Source: Lottia gigantea
Lineage: Eukaryota > Mollusca > Gastropoda > Lottiidae
DNA: 64,000 nt
Assembly: GCF_000327385.1 (NCBI RefSeq)
Contig: NW_008707370.1
Location: 26,276-90,275, forward strand
Direction: 5' to 3'
Shown here: piece after piece, positions 13,553-30,754 of the stretch
How positions within the stretch are numbered: position 1 is the first letter of the stretch
How the letters are laid out: each line of letters begins with the position of its first letter
Made by a program: the position numbers and the translations under genes
The notes under the pieces: model-generated
What the model saw: the letters and a program-made list of their open reading frames with translations, nothing else
Told to the model about the DNA's origin: nothing
The model's database searches: none

Positions 13553-14093
13553 CATTATGAACTTTTCGTAATAGCCATCTTTCTTGTATCATGGAAGTTA
13601 GTAAATGCAGCGATTTGATTAGATTGTATAGTAGCTAATACAGACTATCAGTCCTTAGAATTTATAACTATAACTGGAAAAAGTTTTAGGATAAAGTGCT
13701 GTAGGTGGATGGTTACATATTTGCAATTTTGGAAGAGTTATACTTTTGCAATAGGTTCATTTCTAAAATAAGTCATGCTCTCACAAGTGCTAATCGCATA
13801 AGTAAGCATATTTTATCTGTTTATAATACAAATCTGAAGATTTCGTTAGGCCTTTTTCATTGATGATCTGTCAAAATTTTTGTCGAATTTTGAGACATTT
13901 TAATGTCAAAAGTTGCCAATATTTATATGAACCATAAGCCCGCTAGTTAGATCATGGCTGGCAAGTGGAGTTGACCCATTGAAAATGCATGAACATAACT
14001 TCATAAGCATTTCAATCTGATTGGATCCATTTCAATACCAGCAGTGCTTGTGAGGTGTGTCAAAGGAGCCAAAGGGTATTGACAGTAAACATG

Positions 14094-14245
14094 TTCCTAA
14101 AGTACCCTTTCCTCATATGGTCCTTATGTTCCCCCTCCAAGTATGGTCCTAAAAATACACTTTCCTCGTATGGTCCTTAAGTACTTTTTCCTCAATGGTC
14201 CTTAAGTACCTTCTCCAAATATGGTCTTCAAATACCCTTTCCTGT
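14094..14245. repeat. Short tandem repeat, about 28 bp unit
   Basis: Five to six degenerate copies of a unit containing taccctttcctcatatggtc; copies differ at several positions and the unit length varies. Confidence 0.7.
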
Positions 14246-14345
14246 TCTTCTTTTTTTTAAAGTCAATTACAGAAAGTTGCACTAGGTTCTTTCCATTAAA
14301 TCCATTAACACATAGAAACAACCACAGAAGTGAAAGAGGGAATTC

Positions 14346-14351
14346 TTTATT
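14346..14351 (-). terminator. Candidate distal poly(A) signal for DDX6
   Basis: TTTATT on the plus strand reads AATAAA on the minus strand, followed by gaattccctc. If used, the DDX6 3' UTR would be about 5.2 kb. Vertebrate DDX6 mRNAs have long 3' UTRs, which makes this reasonable, but nearer sites are possible. Confidence 0.25.
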
Positions 14352-17300
14352 CATATACATTATATCATGTCTCAAAGATAGCAAGGCACATAAACAGGTT
14401 GAGTGGACAATAATCTAACAAATAAGATCAGGTCCCATTTCTTAAAGTATTTGTGTTCACTTTGAATAAGGTTAGATGGTATCTCAATCTTTTTTCTATT
14501 TCTGTATCAACCAAATCAAACAATATTTCATTTAGTGTACGTTTCAAATTTTATCCAACTCATGAAGTATGTTAAAGTGAGTGGAACAACCTATTGACAT
14601 CTTTCCAAATAAGGAGCAAAAATCAGCAGCTTTCCATGTTAGTGCTCAACAATATCAGGATAAGTTTCAATGAAACTGGTTTATCACTTAACCTAAATTA
14701 TGCTTGTAATAAGTAGCAAGGAGGTAGAAGGGTATAATGAAAATATAAATGTGCAGGTATTGGACGCTACAATAAAAGGCTTATATTAAAATCTACATAT
14801 TTAAGATTTGTGACAAATCCCATTTTTCGTGAGTCATCCATTTGTTTTTCTAATATTTAAATTTTCATTTCAGTCATATTTATTGCGATACACTGCAAAA
14901 ACCAACTTTCTTCAGGATTTGTGACAAATCAATTTGTGGTAATTTTAATCGCTAGCCAGAGATGGAATACAAAAACAAGTGTATTTTGACGAATCTGTCC
15001 TTATAACAATATTTCTAATTAGATAAAAAAAAAAATGCCATTTAAGATTCAGTCCACTGTACAAATATTTTGAATGTTTTTTTTTTTATATATCTTTTAA
15101 CATCACTTCACATTTGTTTGATTACAGTCATTGTCTTGTGGAAGCAAGATATTTTCTTCAATAACAGTTAATAATTCATCCAAGATTGTCGACAAAATAT
15201 TGGTACAGCAGACTTTTAAGAGTAGTAAGTTAGTAAGACATGATATAATATTATGTTAAAAGATGTGATAGAAACAATGAACCAAACACAGGTTTTACAC
15301 TGAAACTATGTTGGCTAATGGTTTTGTGTTGTAGAAAAAAGTACAATGAAGAATAAATTGTAAAGTTTTAGATCTCCAGAACTGAAAATCTGTTTTGGTC
15401 CCAGAAATGCAAAAGCCTTTTAAAAGCCTTAAATGATTTAATCAGTACTGAATTAAAATACCTTGATACAAAATGTTGATCAGCTTTCTGAAGAAACCTA
15501 CTTCAGTTAAATACTGTATGGATTGGAATTTCACTTACACAAATAAACCATAAAAGTCAAAGTACTGAGCTTCATTTTTTACCTAAGCAAAGTTTCAGAG
15601 TAGAATTCTGTGTTTGGTTATGAAATCCTTGAATTCTTAATAAATTAACAACAATTTAACAAAAATATGGTGACCACAACAAAGTACCTTTCTCTTTGTT
15701 AGTTCTTTGATGCTTTCAAACAGCAGTCACACCGAATATTTTCTTCCGGAACTTTAATCAGGCCACATATTAAAATCCACCCCCTCCCAATCCAACCCAT
15801 ATATCTTTTATTAGTATAGCTCTGTCAAAATAACAGGTTCAATATTCTAGATAAGATGCCAAAAATTCCCATATAATCCCTCCCCATCCCAAATTCCCAA
15901 TAGTGTCCCAAAGGACTAATCTGTTGATCAATTGATGCACTAAAAGTTATATTAACTTCAGATAACAGATAGAGACTTAACATAATCCAAATTAATCCAG
16001 ATTATGTTGAGTCAATTTAGGGAAGATTGAACTTTTTCAAACTATAGCTGAACCAACCAAGCACAATCAAAGAAACCATAACAAGTTAGGATTTCAGTTA
16101 TTGTGATTGGCTGCATACTATCATAATTTAAATAAGTTAAATTCTCCCTACCAGCACAAATAAACACTATCAAATCGTAAGTATATTCGGAAGTGTTCAC
16201 TCATGCTCAAGTTATGGATTTCACATTTTCCATAATGTACAATGACATATTTACTGACTAGAATTGAGTCCTTTCACTAGGACAACGTGAAATACATACC
16301 ACAACCCACCTTGATAAATAATCAAGATACTCGCAAAATTTGTAATGGTGAAAGCCACTTACTCCTGTGGCACACCAAGCCAATTTGGAAACTATTTTCC
16401 CAAATTAAACCTCACCTGCCACAAGAAAAGTATATACCAACATACTGACTCTTTCACCATTGTTCTGTCATGTTTTTCAAACACAAGGCAGGAGATTAAA
16501 AGCTGCCTTTTAAGGTATAAATCAAGAAATTGAATCGTTTGAACAATTTGATCTGAATTTTGCCAAACATTAACTTTGAGTCTGAAAAATTTCAAATAAA
16601 AATCGGAATTGCCAAAATTTTGCAGTCGTGTTTATAGACATAACAGATTTCCTAAAATTGTACAAACTGTTTGAATAATAGATAAATTTTCTTAATTTCC
16701 TTATCATATTTCAAGACTTGAAATTCAAACAAAAAGTAAACCTTTAGGAAAGTTTTCCAGTTTTCTGGAAATTTTAACAATATATTTCACTAAAGCAATT
16801 GGAAATATGGGAGTCCGATTTTTTTTGCAAAAAACTGAAATTCTATTTTGATGGATATAAATTCCAATTACTCTAGCAAAGTTAAATAGATGTGCTTAAT
16901 TTGACAACCGTTTTCAGACACTCCTTGCATCACTTCCAAGCACAAAAACCTTTCCAGTCGAATTAAGCACAACTACATTTGAATGATACATATATAAAGA
17001 GGAATGATAATTTAGTGATGCCGGTAGACGTTTTCATTCCAGTACACACCAATCATCCAACATCGGCAACAAAGTAGCACACACAGCATCATTTTGCGAT
17101 ACCGTTTTCACAGTTTTCATTGTCATAGAATTTGTAATGTAAAGGTCCTTTTTCCTTTATTTGATATTGCATTGAGAGATTAGGATGACCAGGACTGCAC
17201 TGCAGAAACAAACAGCATCACACAACTAGGAAATGGAAAGCAATCGCTAACTGTTTTTAACTTTTTCCTCCTCGCACTATGTTTTTATCACGAATGTGAT

Positions 17301-19591
17301 TTTCCTCGTCAAGTTTTAATTGAATGTTCAACATTCCGTCCACTTCTTCAGCTCACAAACTTTGTATCGAATGATGAAAATATTTCAAGTTAATACACTC
17401 ATCTTGGATGATGACTTACAAAAAAAATTACTTTGGTGATATGTAACATCACAAAATTTTTGCAGCAAATATAATGTCTGGCAATCTCTCATAATACTTC
17501 GTAGCAATGATAAACACTCGTAAAATCTTCTTGAATTTCGAGTTTAATCACTTATCTTCTGGTCACAGAGTTCAACAACTGGGGTTAATTCACATTTCAC
17601 AGGCGAACAGGAGAAAAACTATTTGGCTTGGTATATCTACACCTGTCTAGTGAACACTAGTCTTTTGAACAATGAACACTTGTTCACACCCCAGTCATTC
17701 TCTGAAAATTAAGGCGTGGAAGTTTCACAATTCAAATAACATTAGATCTGTACAAAAATATATTACATGATAAGCTCCATTTCCGATTCAAACACTGGAG
17801 TCCATGGTTGACAAATTATGAAAGACTTTTACCGATATATTCCAGAATGTCACAATTACACATTACAAATCACATCAAACCATTCCAACAACTTGACAAC
17901 TCTTAAATCTTCAATATTTTGATACATTTTGAAAACACATTAGTTAAAGTCTATTATGAAGTTATGTAATGGTGAATGAATCGGAAATAATTTTGTAATT
18001 TTTCTATGTACAACATTTACTTCACCCAATGTAAACTTATTGAGCACCAAGGGACATTATTCTCAAATATTTGGTCAACTCGAGACCAAAAACACCAGAC
18101 GTCAACAAGCCAGTTCTAGAAATGATCAAACATTTTGTAATCTTTCAAATTGGTGGGTTCATTAACACGTGTTTAAACACCTTCAAGCAAGGATCCACAA
18201 AGGCATCCAAAGTTCTACATTTTATTTCTTTTTTGTTCAATTATAGCCCAATATGTAACATGTCCTGGGCATTTAAATTTCTCCAGCTTTCAAAATGTTC
18301 AGCCATTTCTGACATGGTTAGCGACGTCTGCTTACTATGAACTTATTTTGTGAAAAATGAAACCTATTTGTCCACATTACTTGAAAATCTTTTTCAACTG
18401 TTACAAAATGGAAATTTTCAATTTGGAGAAAACCCACAAAATTCAAAGATCTTTCTGAGCATAATTTTTTTTTTTTGATTTTTATATTTTTTTATCTTTT
18501 AAAACAATTCTCATTATTGGTTTTGATTCCTTCTCAATTTACCCCTTTTCCTAACTTTGTTTTCTGCAGGTTTTCTCAAAAAAAAAAAAAAAATAAAAAC
18601 AAAAATGAAATGATTCCGATTTTCATGACTGCATTTTGTGACTAGTTATGATTATGGAATATTTTTCTGCTTTTTGATTTTTTTAAACTGTTGATATTTG
18701 CAAGGAGAATCCACCAAATTTCAAAAAGCACCAAAAATATACCAATTGTGAAATGTGAGTTGTAAATCTTTTAAAGCTTATATTGTACCTATTTTTTTTA
18801 TCTTAAACATGGATTTTTAATCTTTTTTTCATCGAGCAGATCTCAAAAATTAAAATAAGGTGCAAGTTCTTTCAAAAATCCATCAAATTTGAGTGAAGTT
18901 CACCTGATCCTTTTTATATAAGTTCTGTTTTTTAACGCACACTTCTTGTTTCTTTATCAAAGTTTAACAATACCATACACATCGGACAATAATCCACTAT
19001 TTCTAGTTTAAAATTAAATCTTTAACATAACATATCGTTTTTAAAGTGTTGATGTGAACAAGGTGTAATGAATAGCTTACATTTTAAACAAATAATACAA
19101 CATTTAAATCAACAAAAAAATAAATAACGATGTCTGGCTACAAGTTTTTCACTGGTACTTTTAGACAAAGAATGTTCTTTTATTAGAATGGATGGTCTGA
19201 CAACTTGCGCCCTAGTTTTAATGTCTCAATTTTTTAGTATCTTACAGTTTTTCCACCAAACATCTTTCGAAATCAGTTCAAATTACACCTGTTATTCAAT
19301 TCAAAAATAAATCCACCTTTGAATTTTGACGTTGTCATGTTTTACCACTTAAATTTGATTTTTCCATTTTAATTTTCTTACTAACTTTTAAATTATTTTA
19401 ACTATATAGTGGCTTAGTCAAAATCAAAGAATTTATTTCGGATTTAAAGAAATAGAGGCAATCTAAACCAATTTCAACTAAGACAGTGGATCTATGTACA
19501 AATAAACAAAAACACACACAATTTGGTGCTGCATAAAAATGATAATGATTTGATGTTTCTTTCTCTCCACACGATGTTTAAATGAAGATGT
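14352..19591 (-). other. AT-rich non-coding region, possible long DDX6 3' UTR
   Basis: About 5.2 kb with no coding potential, no SINE or MITE that I can recognise and many short poly-T and poly-A runs. The absence of the mobile elements that fill other non-coding parts of this window fits a transcribed, constrained 3' UTR, but I cannot show that it is transcribed. Confidence 0.35.
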
Positions 19592-23614
<4,023 letters not shown>

Positions 23615-23773
23615 CTTGTCACTAAGAGTAGTAGGTTATATATATATCACAATATAAATTCGCTTTTTCTAAACACAGTAGTAAACAACAGCCTCAAGAT
23701 ACTAAAATATAAAATATAGTCTTCATCTTGTATTTCAAGAACTGTTTGTGAACTGTTGAAATAATCAATTCAA

Positions 23774-24075
23774 TTAAAGGGAACACATTCGCCATTCATT
23801 TGACCAATCAATCATGCCTTAGATTCAGACACAGGAATATTTTAGCTAAGCAGTAATAGAGTTTACAGCTGAACGTCGAAATTTGAGCATTCAAATCCAT
23901 GTGTGCAGAATTTTCTGAGTTTTAAAGTTAAAGTGACAAATTGGCCTTTCTTGATATTCTGCCATAGAAAAGATATAATAGACAAAGAAAGTGAAATTTC
24001 TAATTTAAAATAGTAGTTCTGAAGGTATTCAAGCCCCCAAATCTTTCCCTCAAAATGGTGAACCATCGTCTTTAA
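23774..24075. mobile_element. TTAA-bounded MITE, family B, copy 1
   Basis: Starts ttaaagggaacacattcgcc, ends ccatcgtctttaa. The interior shares caagaaagtcaaattt-type and ccatagaaaagatata blocks with copies at 37101, 46893, 49837 and 60065 in the opposite orientation. It lies just upstream of the DDX6 start codon, in the presumed 5' UTR intron. Confidence 0.6.
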
Positions 24076-24780
24076 GGTCCTGAGAAAATTACCCTTACAA
24101 TACAGGCTCCACCAGACAATATCAATGGCTAGTTGAGCGTATATAATTAATGAATCATCATCATTAAAATAATTACTCAGCCAGCTTATATGTCAGAGTC
24201 AGAGACTGTAGACAGGTTTTTTTTTAATAGATTACTAGAAAATAAATCAATAAAATTGAAATGAACACCATTTACATGTTCATAGAAATATGGTGCTGTG
24301 GAAAACATAATCAGAATTTATATCAATAACCACATTTCCTGTTGCAAATAATTTGAGAATATTTTAGAATTTTATTTGAAAAAGATTTCAAAACATTATA
24401 TCAAAAAACAATAACACAGACTGCAATCGTCCTGAGAAATTTAAAGCAAAATGTCTAAAAATCTGAACTTAAATAGCACTAACATTATATGTAAATTCAT
24501 TAAGCACATTCAAAAGGCAAAAGGCTGACATCGTTCCTAACTTGACTCCAAGCCAATGGAAACTGTTGTATAAAGTTAATCAAACGAGAGCTTATCATTC
24601 ACGCAAACGAGTCTTCAATTCTTGATAAATAGTCTACCTGTACCATAGTACCAGTATAAGAAATTTTCATGTATGTGCTATGGTAATTTAATAAGTAATG
24701 TTTTGCACACATACGGTATATCTTTAAACAAAAAAAAACCTTAACCACTACTGTAAGAAATGCCTATCTGATTTTTCCAA

Positions 24781-24856
24781 GACATTGATATTTTTTTAGC
24801 CAATTCTTCTAAACTGAAGTTTTAAATAGTTACAACTCAGCATGGGGAATTGGCAT
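24781..24856. repeat. Dispersed repeat, copy 2
   Basis: Near-identical to 22475-22551 (gacattgatattttttta ... cagcatgggg), in the same orientation 2.3 kb away. Confidence 0.65.
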
Positions 24857-25596
24857 TAAAATTAGAGAGAATTTGAAATGGAAACATAAACTTAGCATTC
24901 ACCAGTAACCACTTGTTAGTTGGATAACTGAATCTACAGCCATTGAATTTGCCTTTGAATAGTGGCTAAAAACTATCTCCTCATGGCCAGAGACAAAAAA
25001 TTAATGGGCCCTAGCCCGGATTTGAAATTTCTGACTGAATGCACTCCATTGAGTACATACACCTTGTAACAATAAATGCTTTCCCCAAGTGAAATTAGGC
25101 AGTAAAAACCATAAGGCCAACTGCACTATTAAGTGCAGTGAATATTCAGCCTTATGGCAGTGGTTCCCAAAATGTCGCTGTCCTTTGACTTGAACAAGGG
25201 AAATCAAAGGGAGACAACCCAAGTAAAGCGATTTGCAGATGTTTCTCTTTTATACAAAGATCGAAATACATCTAAATGATTCAAGCAAGTTTAATAAAAC
25301 AACCATATCAGTCTGAATCGGTAAAAGGATACAATCAAATCATTGATAAGGAAGTTACCTATTTTTAAGCCTATTTCTAAAAGGCAAAGTGATTAATGGA
25401 AATATCCAACAAATTAAGCTGACTGAAAACAACGCCTGTTCGATTTCAAGTACCTCTCATACCAATGAATTTATAAACTAAATATAAGTATGAGATTCTA
25501 AACAAATGTTCATATTTTGCAAATTATTCCTCTAAATCATCAAGATGACTGTGTGAACAATACGATGGCAACAGATATAAAACAACAAAATTTTAC

Positions 25597-26394
25597 CTCT
25601 GGCAAATATCAAATATGGCCGTCTAATCGATAGGGGGCGCTCCGAAAATTTAGGAAATGAAAGAAAAGGTCAACAATGGACTAAAAACTCTAGACCTTGT
25701 ATCTGTCTTCACAATTTTCCTCAAACTAACTATAGTTTTTAAACACGTAAGTCACTTTCTGGGATGATAAAGCATTATATAATTATTTAAAAATTTTCCC
25801 TGACCTGGAAATGGTTTCCAAGCTAAGGTCAAAGTTGAAGGCCATGTAAACAACAACAAAGATGGTGAAGAAAGTGAAGGTTGTTCAAATGATGATTTTA
25901 AAACTGGCTGAGACCGTAAATGACACTTTCTTTCCAAGCATGATTTGAATAAGGACTAAAAGTTCCTTATAGACATATTGAGATAACTCCAGCATCATTG
26001 ACTTAAGATGCTGTTTTATTTTAGTTTCTGAATTTTGCTCAAAACAAAATGTGTTGACTGTTGGTTGGCATATTTTTTTTGATCACATTTCATTTGCAAG
26101 TTTCAACATGCTGACACTGTGTCTGTTTCAACTATGATGTGACAAAAAGCATTAAATGCTTGTTAAGCAGCACTTGTTCGCTGTGTTGCCAAGTCACTTT
26201 AAACTTGAATGTATATATTTTTGTTCCTCATGAAGTTCATGTCAATTTATTTCGTTCTGACTTACTTCTTTTAAAACACTTCCTGGACTCATGAGTCTCT
26301 GTTGAATTGTTAATTAAACATGTCCTAATAGTAATATGTTATGTTTTCAGTAAAATGAAAAAGAAAAAATTTGATCATTGATTGAAGAAAAAAA
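25597..26394. promoter_or_regulatory. Probable shared promoter region of DDX6 and the coiled-coil gene
   Basis: The two genes are head to head. A minus-strand donor at 25597 (ccagag|gtaaaa) could end the first, non-coding DDX6 exon. On the plus strand an acceptor (atgttttcag, ending 26350) lies 44 nt before the coiled-coil start, implying a 5' UTR exon upstream. The GC-richer patch near 25620-25645 (gatagggggcgctccg) stands out from its surroundings. Transcription start sites are not visible directly. Confidence 0.3.
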
Positions 26395-29300
26395 ATGGCT
26401 ACCAAAAGACAAACAAGTGTCCCTGATATTTCGGCTTTAAAAGCCAATGATAGTGCAATGAAGTTGAGAATAAAAGAGGTTGGTAATCCATTTTGACAAG
26501 TGAACAGGTCTATCTTATGGTACCTCCAAAACCGCCTAAAGAAATTGGCAGTGACTTTTACATTAATAAGCACAGAAACAATTGATTTTGCAGCTTCAAT
26601 ATTGCAGAGGTTGTTATTGGTTAGAAAACCTTATTATTCCAGCTAATAGTAGGCCACGGTATCAAAATTTTGTCATAAAAAAAGTTTTTAAAAAAATTAC
26701 AAGAAACACAGATGTCAAATTGGGAATCATAATGATGCCAATAGAAACTAAAAGTATTCATGAAACTTATATAGAGCCTAGCAAAACTTGTTTTGAAACT
26801 CTGCAAGAATGTTGATCAACATTATCTTGACCATTGTTGATTAGTTAAAAAAGGCTGTTTTACTGAATATCAAGGATATTGTATGAATGTTTGATCAATT
26901 TCAGTTAGAAGAAGAAGTATCTAGTCTAAAGAAAAGATTGGACGAGTTACGGAAGGCTAAAAACACAACAATTACCAAACGAGAAAGAGAGGTAGTAGAA
27001 GTTGGTACACCATTCGCCAAAAGGTATTATGCTTTCTTAACATGATGGTACATTGGAAGGATCTGTTGCTAGGGAGGTTTGTGTTGAAGCACAGAGAAGC
27101 TTTTTGTGGTAATAACATGCCAATCTGTTACCCTACTCCAGCAGTGACTTGTTGCTGACTTAACAGAATTTGTAAAGATGTTTTCTAAACTAGGGTTTGA
27201 ACCATTCCAATTTTCAGCAAGATGCCTGTAGATCTTGCAAGTTTACATTTAACTAAGAATTTTTTGACATCACTATAGCAAAATCTGATAATAATATCTA
27301 AGGTGTTAAGCAGTGGTGTCTTCAAAAATCGTTTTTCTTTTGTATAATGTAAGTGTCTTATTGCACCAAATTTTTATAACAGTTTTGTATGTTGTTTTTT
27401 TTGTGTTAAGAGATTCAAGTAATGATATAAAAGTAGCTAATCTGGAGAAGAAACTACAGAAAACTGACAAAGACAAAGATAAAGAAATTGAAGATTTACG
27501 CAAGAAATTTGAAGCAGAATTATCTGCTGCTAAAAAGTCGAATAAAAAAGTGGGTAGATTTAATTTAAAAATAGGAACAAAAGTTTTATATTTATGAAAT
27601 GCCAAATCTAATTTGTAGTTGGATAGTTGATTGTATTAACAGGCCTACCTAGCAGAAGTCTAATGACCTGTCATCCTCTAAGTGAAATGGCACAAGCATC
27701 AGCATCAGATGACCTTAGTCAAAGTTAGAGACGCAAGACAAGATTTATTTTTCATTTGATGATTCTAGGGCTCTAACCAAAATTGTAACCATGAAGCCGA
27801 ATTATTGATGCTCAAAACCAGTATTGAGGAATTAGAATCAGACAATGCAGCACTTCGTCTCCATAGCGACGACCTCAAGGACAAAATCAAATCATTAGAA
27901 GCAGACCTCAGTATAAAAGAAGCCAATTGGTGTGACAATGAGGAGAAATTAAAAATGCAGGTAACAGAGTTATTGCCCTTTGTCATTTATCTTTCATTTT
28001 TGCATGAAATTGCAGACGGATTGCATTCATCAACCAGAATTGTTAAAATTACATTATAAACTTGAGGATTTGGAAGATGAAAATAAGGCTCGCAGAAAAC
28101 AGAACGAGGAGTATGCTGAACGTGTAGACACTCTGATGATGGATTTGTTGCTAAAAGAAGCTCAGTGGTGTGCTAAGGAAGATGAGTTGACAGAACAGGT
28201 CACCATTTTGTGTTCGTTGTCAGCTTTGGTGTCAATTCTTTTCTACACATTCTGATCTTCTTTTACTAGTAGTTGTCCTCTGGTTATAATGCAGATTTAG
28301 ATGTTTCATTTGTGTTCATTTGGTGATCAGCTCCACTTGACGTCCATGATCTGAAGAAATTGTTGCATAACATGTGTTGAAGTCATTAAGATATCAGCCG
28401 ATCTTTGGCTTGAAAGAAAGCTTTAACACTTACATGGGAATCCATTCATAAACATTGACTTGTATCAGCCCATTTTTGACAGTGTTTTTGATTGGTTAGT
28501 GAACTGAACACTCATTATTAAAGAATTTCATCAGATCATGGAAGGGAAGTTGCCTGCAGAAAAAAACACAAATTGATCTGCATTGTAATCAGATGATAGT
28601 AGTTGATAAATCCTTAAAATTTAGATTAATTATTAGATTATACTTTCTATCGCAAAATTAACCCCATTTTTCTGTAGTTGTAATGAATTCTTTTTTTGAA
28701 TTTTATATTCCCTATGGAAGCTCTGGTTTTATTCTAACAAGTTTGTTTTTTAATGCCAATTAAATTTCCCTTGAGCCTTCACTAAATATATTTTTCCCTC
28801 CTATAGATTTCTTTATTGTGAATACTTCTCCCTTTATTTGATTTGCATTTTTATCTTTATAAATTTGGGCTGTGGATACAATATAGGCTTTCGATTTCAT
28901 CAGATTTTCATTGTATTTGGCATCATTGCATCGTGTCCAAATCACACTCCATTCGTCATACTTCCTCGGGGCTGTGGTAACACAAGTGAGAATTACGTAT
29001 TCAATGCTAAATATTGTCCAATCAAAATTGGCCTTAATGCATTGGTAGCAAATTTCAGCCAATCAAAACAAATCAATCGTTATGACGCTTTGTTTGAGAG
29101 CATAATCAAAACGAAAGCAGCATGCCAATCTCTTCAAGCCCCTAAAACAAAGTGTAGTGGGCTTAGTTTAATACAGGTTAATAAGACCATGTCAAAACCT
29201 GTATTCGTGATATGATGGCATCATTAATACAGTTGACAAGTTCTAATTAGTTTCAAGGAATAGAATCATTTGAAAAAATAATGTAATGAAATATGAGGAT

Positions 29301-30064
29301 CTGTCGTTTAATCATTATGGCGTGAAGTTGACATTTCTATTTCATTCTTTTTTTTTTCTTTTTGATATTTGTTTGTAAGTGCAATCCTAAATCTTTTTAC
29401 TACAGTGGTCTACTGACTTTGTTTTTAACAAATCCACTATGTTTCTTGCTGATGACTAATTGTTAGATAGCGAAACCAAATGAAGCTGTCATTATACGCT
29501 CTGAAAAGAACACAAATGTGAAAGAAAATTTTTTAGATTACAATAGACATGAAAAATAACAGATAAAAGAAAAAGAAGGATAATTGTTAACTAATTTTTG
29601 GGAGTTGAACTCTTTTTAAATTATTTATTTTTAGCTTAAATTATCATTCAATGAAAAATATAAAGAATGGATGCAGCAGACTGAAGCTAAGATTACAGAA
29701 CTGCAGGAAACCAATGAATTATTGTAAGTGTTGAAAATAAAATTCTAATTTTGGGTAACTACAGATTTTTGGACCTATTTTTTTCTTATCATTGATGCAG
29801 TTCAGAGGGGCTGATATAGAAAAAGCGTTTATTCGTTCAACAGAGGCTACAGGCTAAGCAATCAAAATTGCCCTCATTGCACACTGTAAGGCTTTACCTG
29901 TCTTTATTTGCCCAATCTGGTACAGTAGTAAGGTTTTAAGCAACATTTTATTTTATTTCAATACCTTGTTGATGTATAGAATGATGTGGAAAATACCTTC
30001 GACTCAATTGATATGTTGAAATGTTTTTTATTTTAGGAGAGGTTATCTGAAAGACAAGAAATGA
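26395..30064 (+). CDS. Coiled-coil protein, 277 aa, unrecognised
   Basis: Seven exons in phase: 26395-26478, 26905-27023, 27411-27549, 27769-27960, 28016-28198, 29635-29723 and 30037-30064. After MATKRQTSVPDISALKANDS the protein is almost entirely charged heptad-like sequence (LEEEVSSLKKRLDELRKAK; NLEKKLQKTDKDKDKEIEDL; YKLEDLEDENKARRKQNEEY), with two similar modules in consecutive exons: SLEADLSIKEANWCDNEEKL and TLMMDLLLKEAQWCAKEDEL, so exons 4 and 5 look like an internal duplication. It ends ETNELLRGYLKDKK. I find no catalytic motif, signal peptide or membrane segment. A cytoskeletal, centrosomal or ciliary role would suit this architecture but is guesswork. Intron 4 is only 55 nt (27961-28015). 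The last exon could be read in another frame if a different acceptor were used, so the last nine residues are least certain. Confidence 0.82.
27198..27290. mobile_element. Fragment of foldback MITE family A
   Basis: Carries the motifs accattccaattttca, tttaactaag and gacatcactat in family order, much decayed; sits in intron 2 of the coiled-coil gene. Confidence 0.45.
28925..29215. repeat. Dispersed repeat family D, copy 1
   Basis: Shares cattcgtcatac, ggtaacacaagtgaga, aaatattgtccaatcaaaat and cagccaatcaaa with 37775-38035, in order and over about 270 bp. Probably a non-autonomous DNA element; its ends are not defined. In intron 5 of the coiled-coil gene. Confidence 0.55.
29797..29960 (+). 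mobile_element. SINE fragment in intron 6 of the coiled-coil gene
   Basis: Contains gaggctacaggcta, ccctcattgcacactg, cctgtctttatttgccc and ggtacagtagtaagg, a diverged form of the SINE blocks at 13339-13552. Confidence 0.5.
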
Positions 30065-30748
30065 CAGAAACAGTACAGAAAAAAAGATTAGAAAAGGCTC
30101 AATTATAACTGTGATTTAACATATCAGTCCGTCCATTTTTTAAATTATTTTTCCCTTTAGTTATTTATAAATGTCAGTGTTATTTAGCATACTAAATTAC
30201 ATATAGTTCTTACAGAGAAATAACAGTTGGTAGTTGACAACCATTTTGAATCTCTTCATCCACTTAAAGGGACATTCCGCTTTTTTTTGTAGGTCAGAAT
30301 ATTTTTTGCTCAAGTTTGTGAAAACTATACACCAAAATCTAGAGAAATGTGCCCTTTAAAGTATCTGGAAATTTTAACTAAAAAATCAATGTTAATTTTT
30401 AAACATTAAAAATATTTAAAAACATATTATGTTTTTTTTAACGTATAAGGTTTTTTATGTGTTTTGGAAGCTGTTTGAAAACTAGTGTACGGAGTGGAGT
30501 AAAATAAACGCCTAATTGTAGAGAAATATGTCTCCTACGTATACTAAAAGTTTCAACTAAATAATATCGAGCCATTATTAAGCCATACACCAAAACAAGG
30601 TCAAACTGCTTAATTAATAATTGGTACTCTCCGTTTTTAAGAGGGAGAGATTCAACATGATTGTAAACTACGTTCCTTTGTGTTATTTCCAAGTAAGAAC
30701 CATATAGTAGTTTTGTATATTATGTTATTAAGTTGAAATTGTATATTG

Positions 30749-30754
30749 AATAAA
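30749..30754 (+). terminator. Poly(A) signal candidate of the coiled-coil gene
   Basis: AATAAA followed by gctccac, about 690 nt after the stop codon. Confidence 0.4.

Larger units (their letters stand above)
11966..14340. other. 3' flank of the zinc-finger gene, convergent with DDX6
   Basis: No coding potential seen apart from short chance frames. It holds a foldback MITE (12220-12520), a MITE with 24-bp terminal inverted repeats (12736-12979), a SINE copy (13339-13552) and a short tandem repeat (14094-14245). No AATAAA was found; ATTAAA near 13191 is the best candidate poly(A) signal for the zinc-finger gene, but this is weak. Confidence 0.5.

Noticed and set aside
18165-18172. CACGTG box in the region downstream of DDX6
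   Set aside because: A single hexamer far from any promoter; expected by chance.
30268-30700. Possible further TTAA MITE starting ttaaagggacattccg
   Set aside because: No matching inverted right end could be found, so the element's limits cannot be supported.
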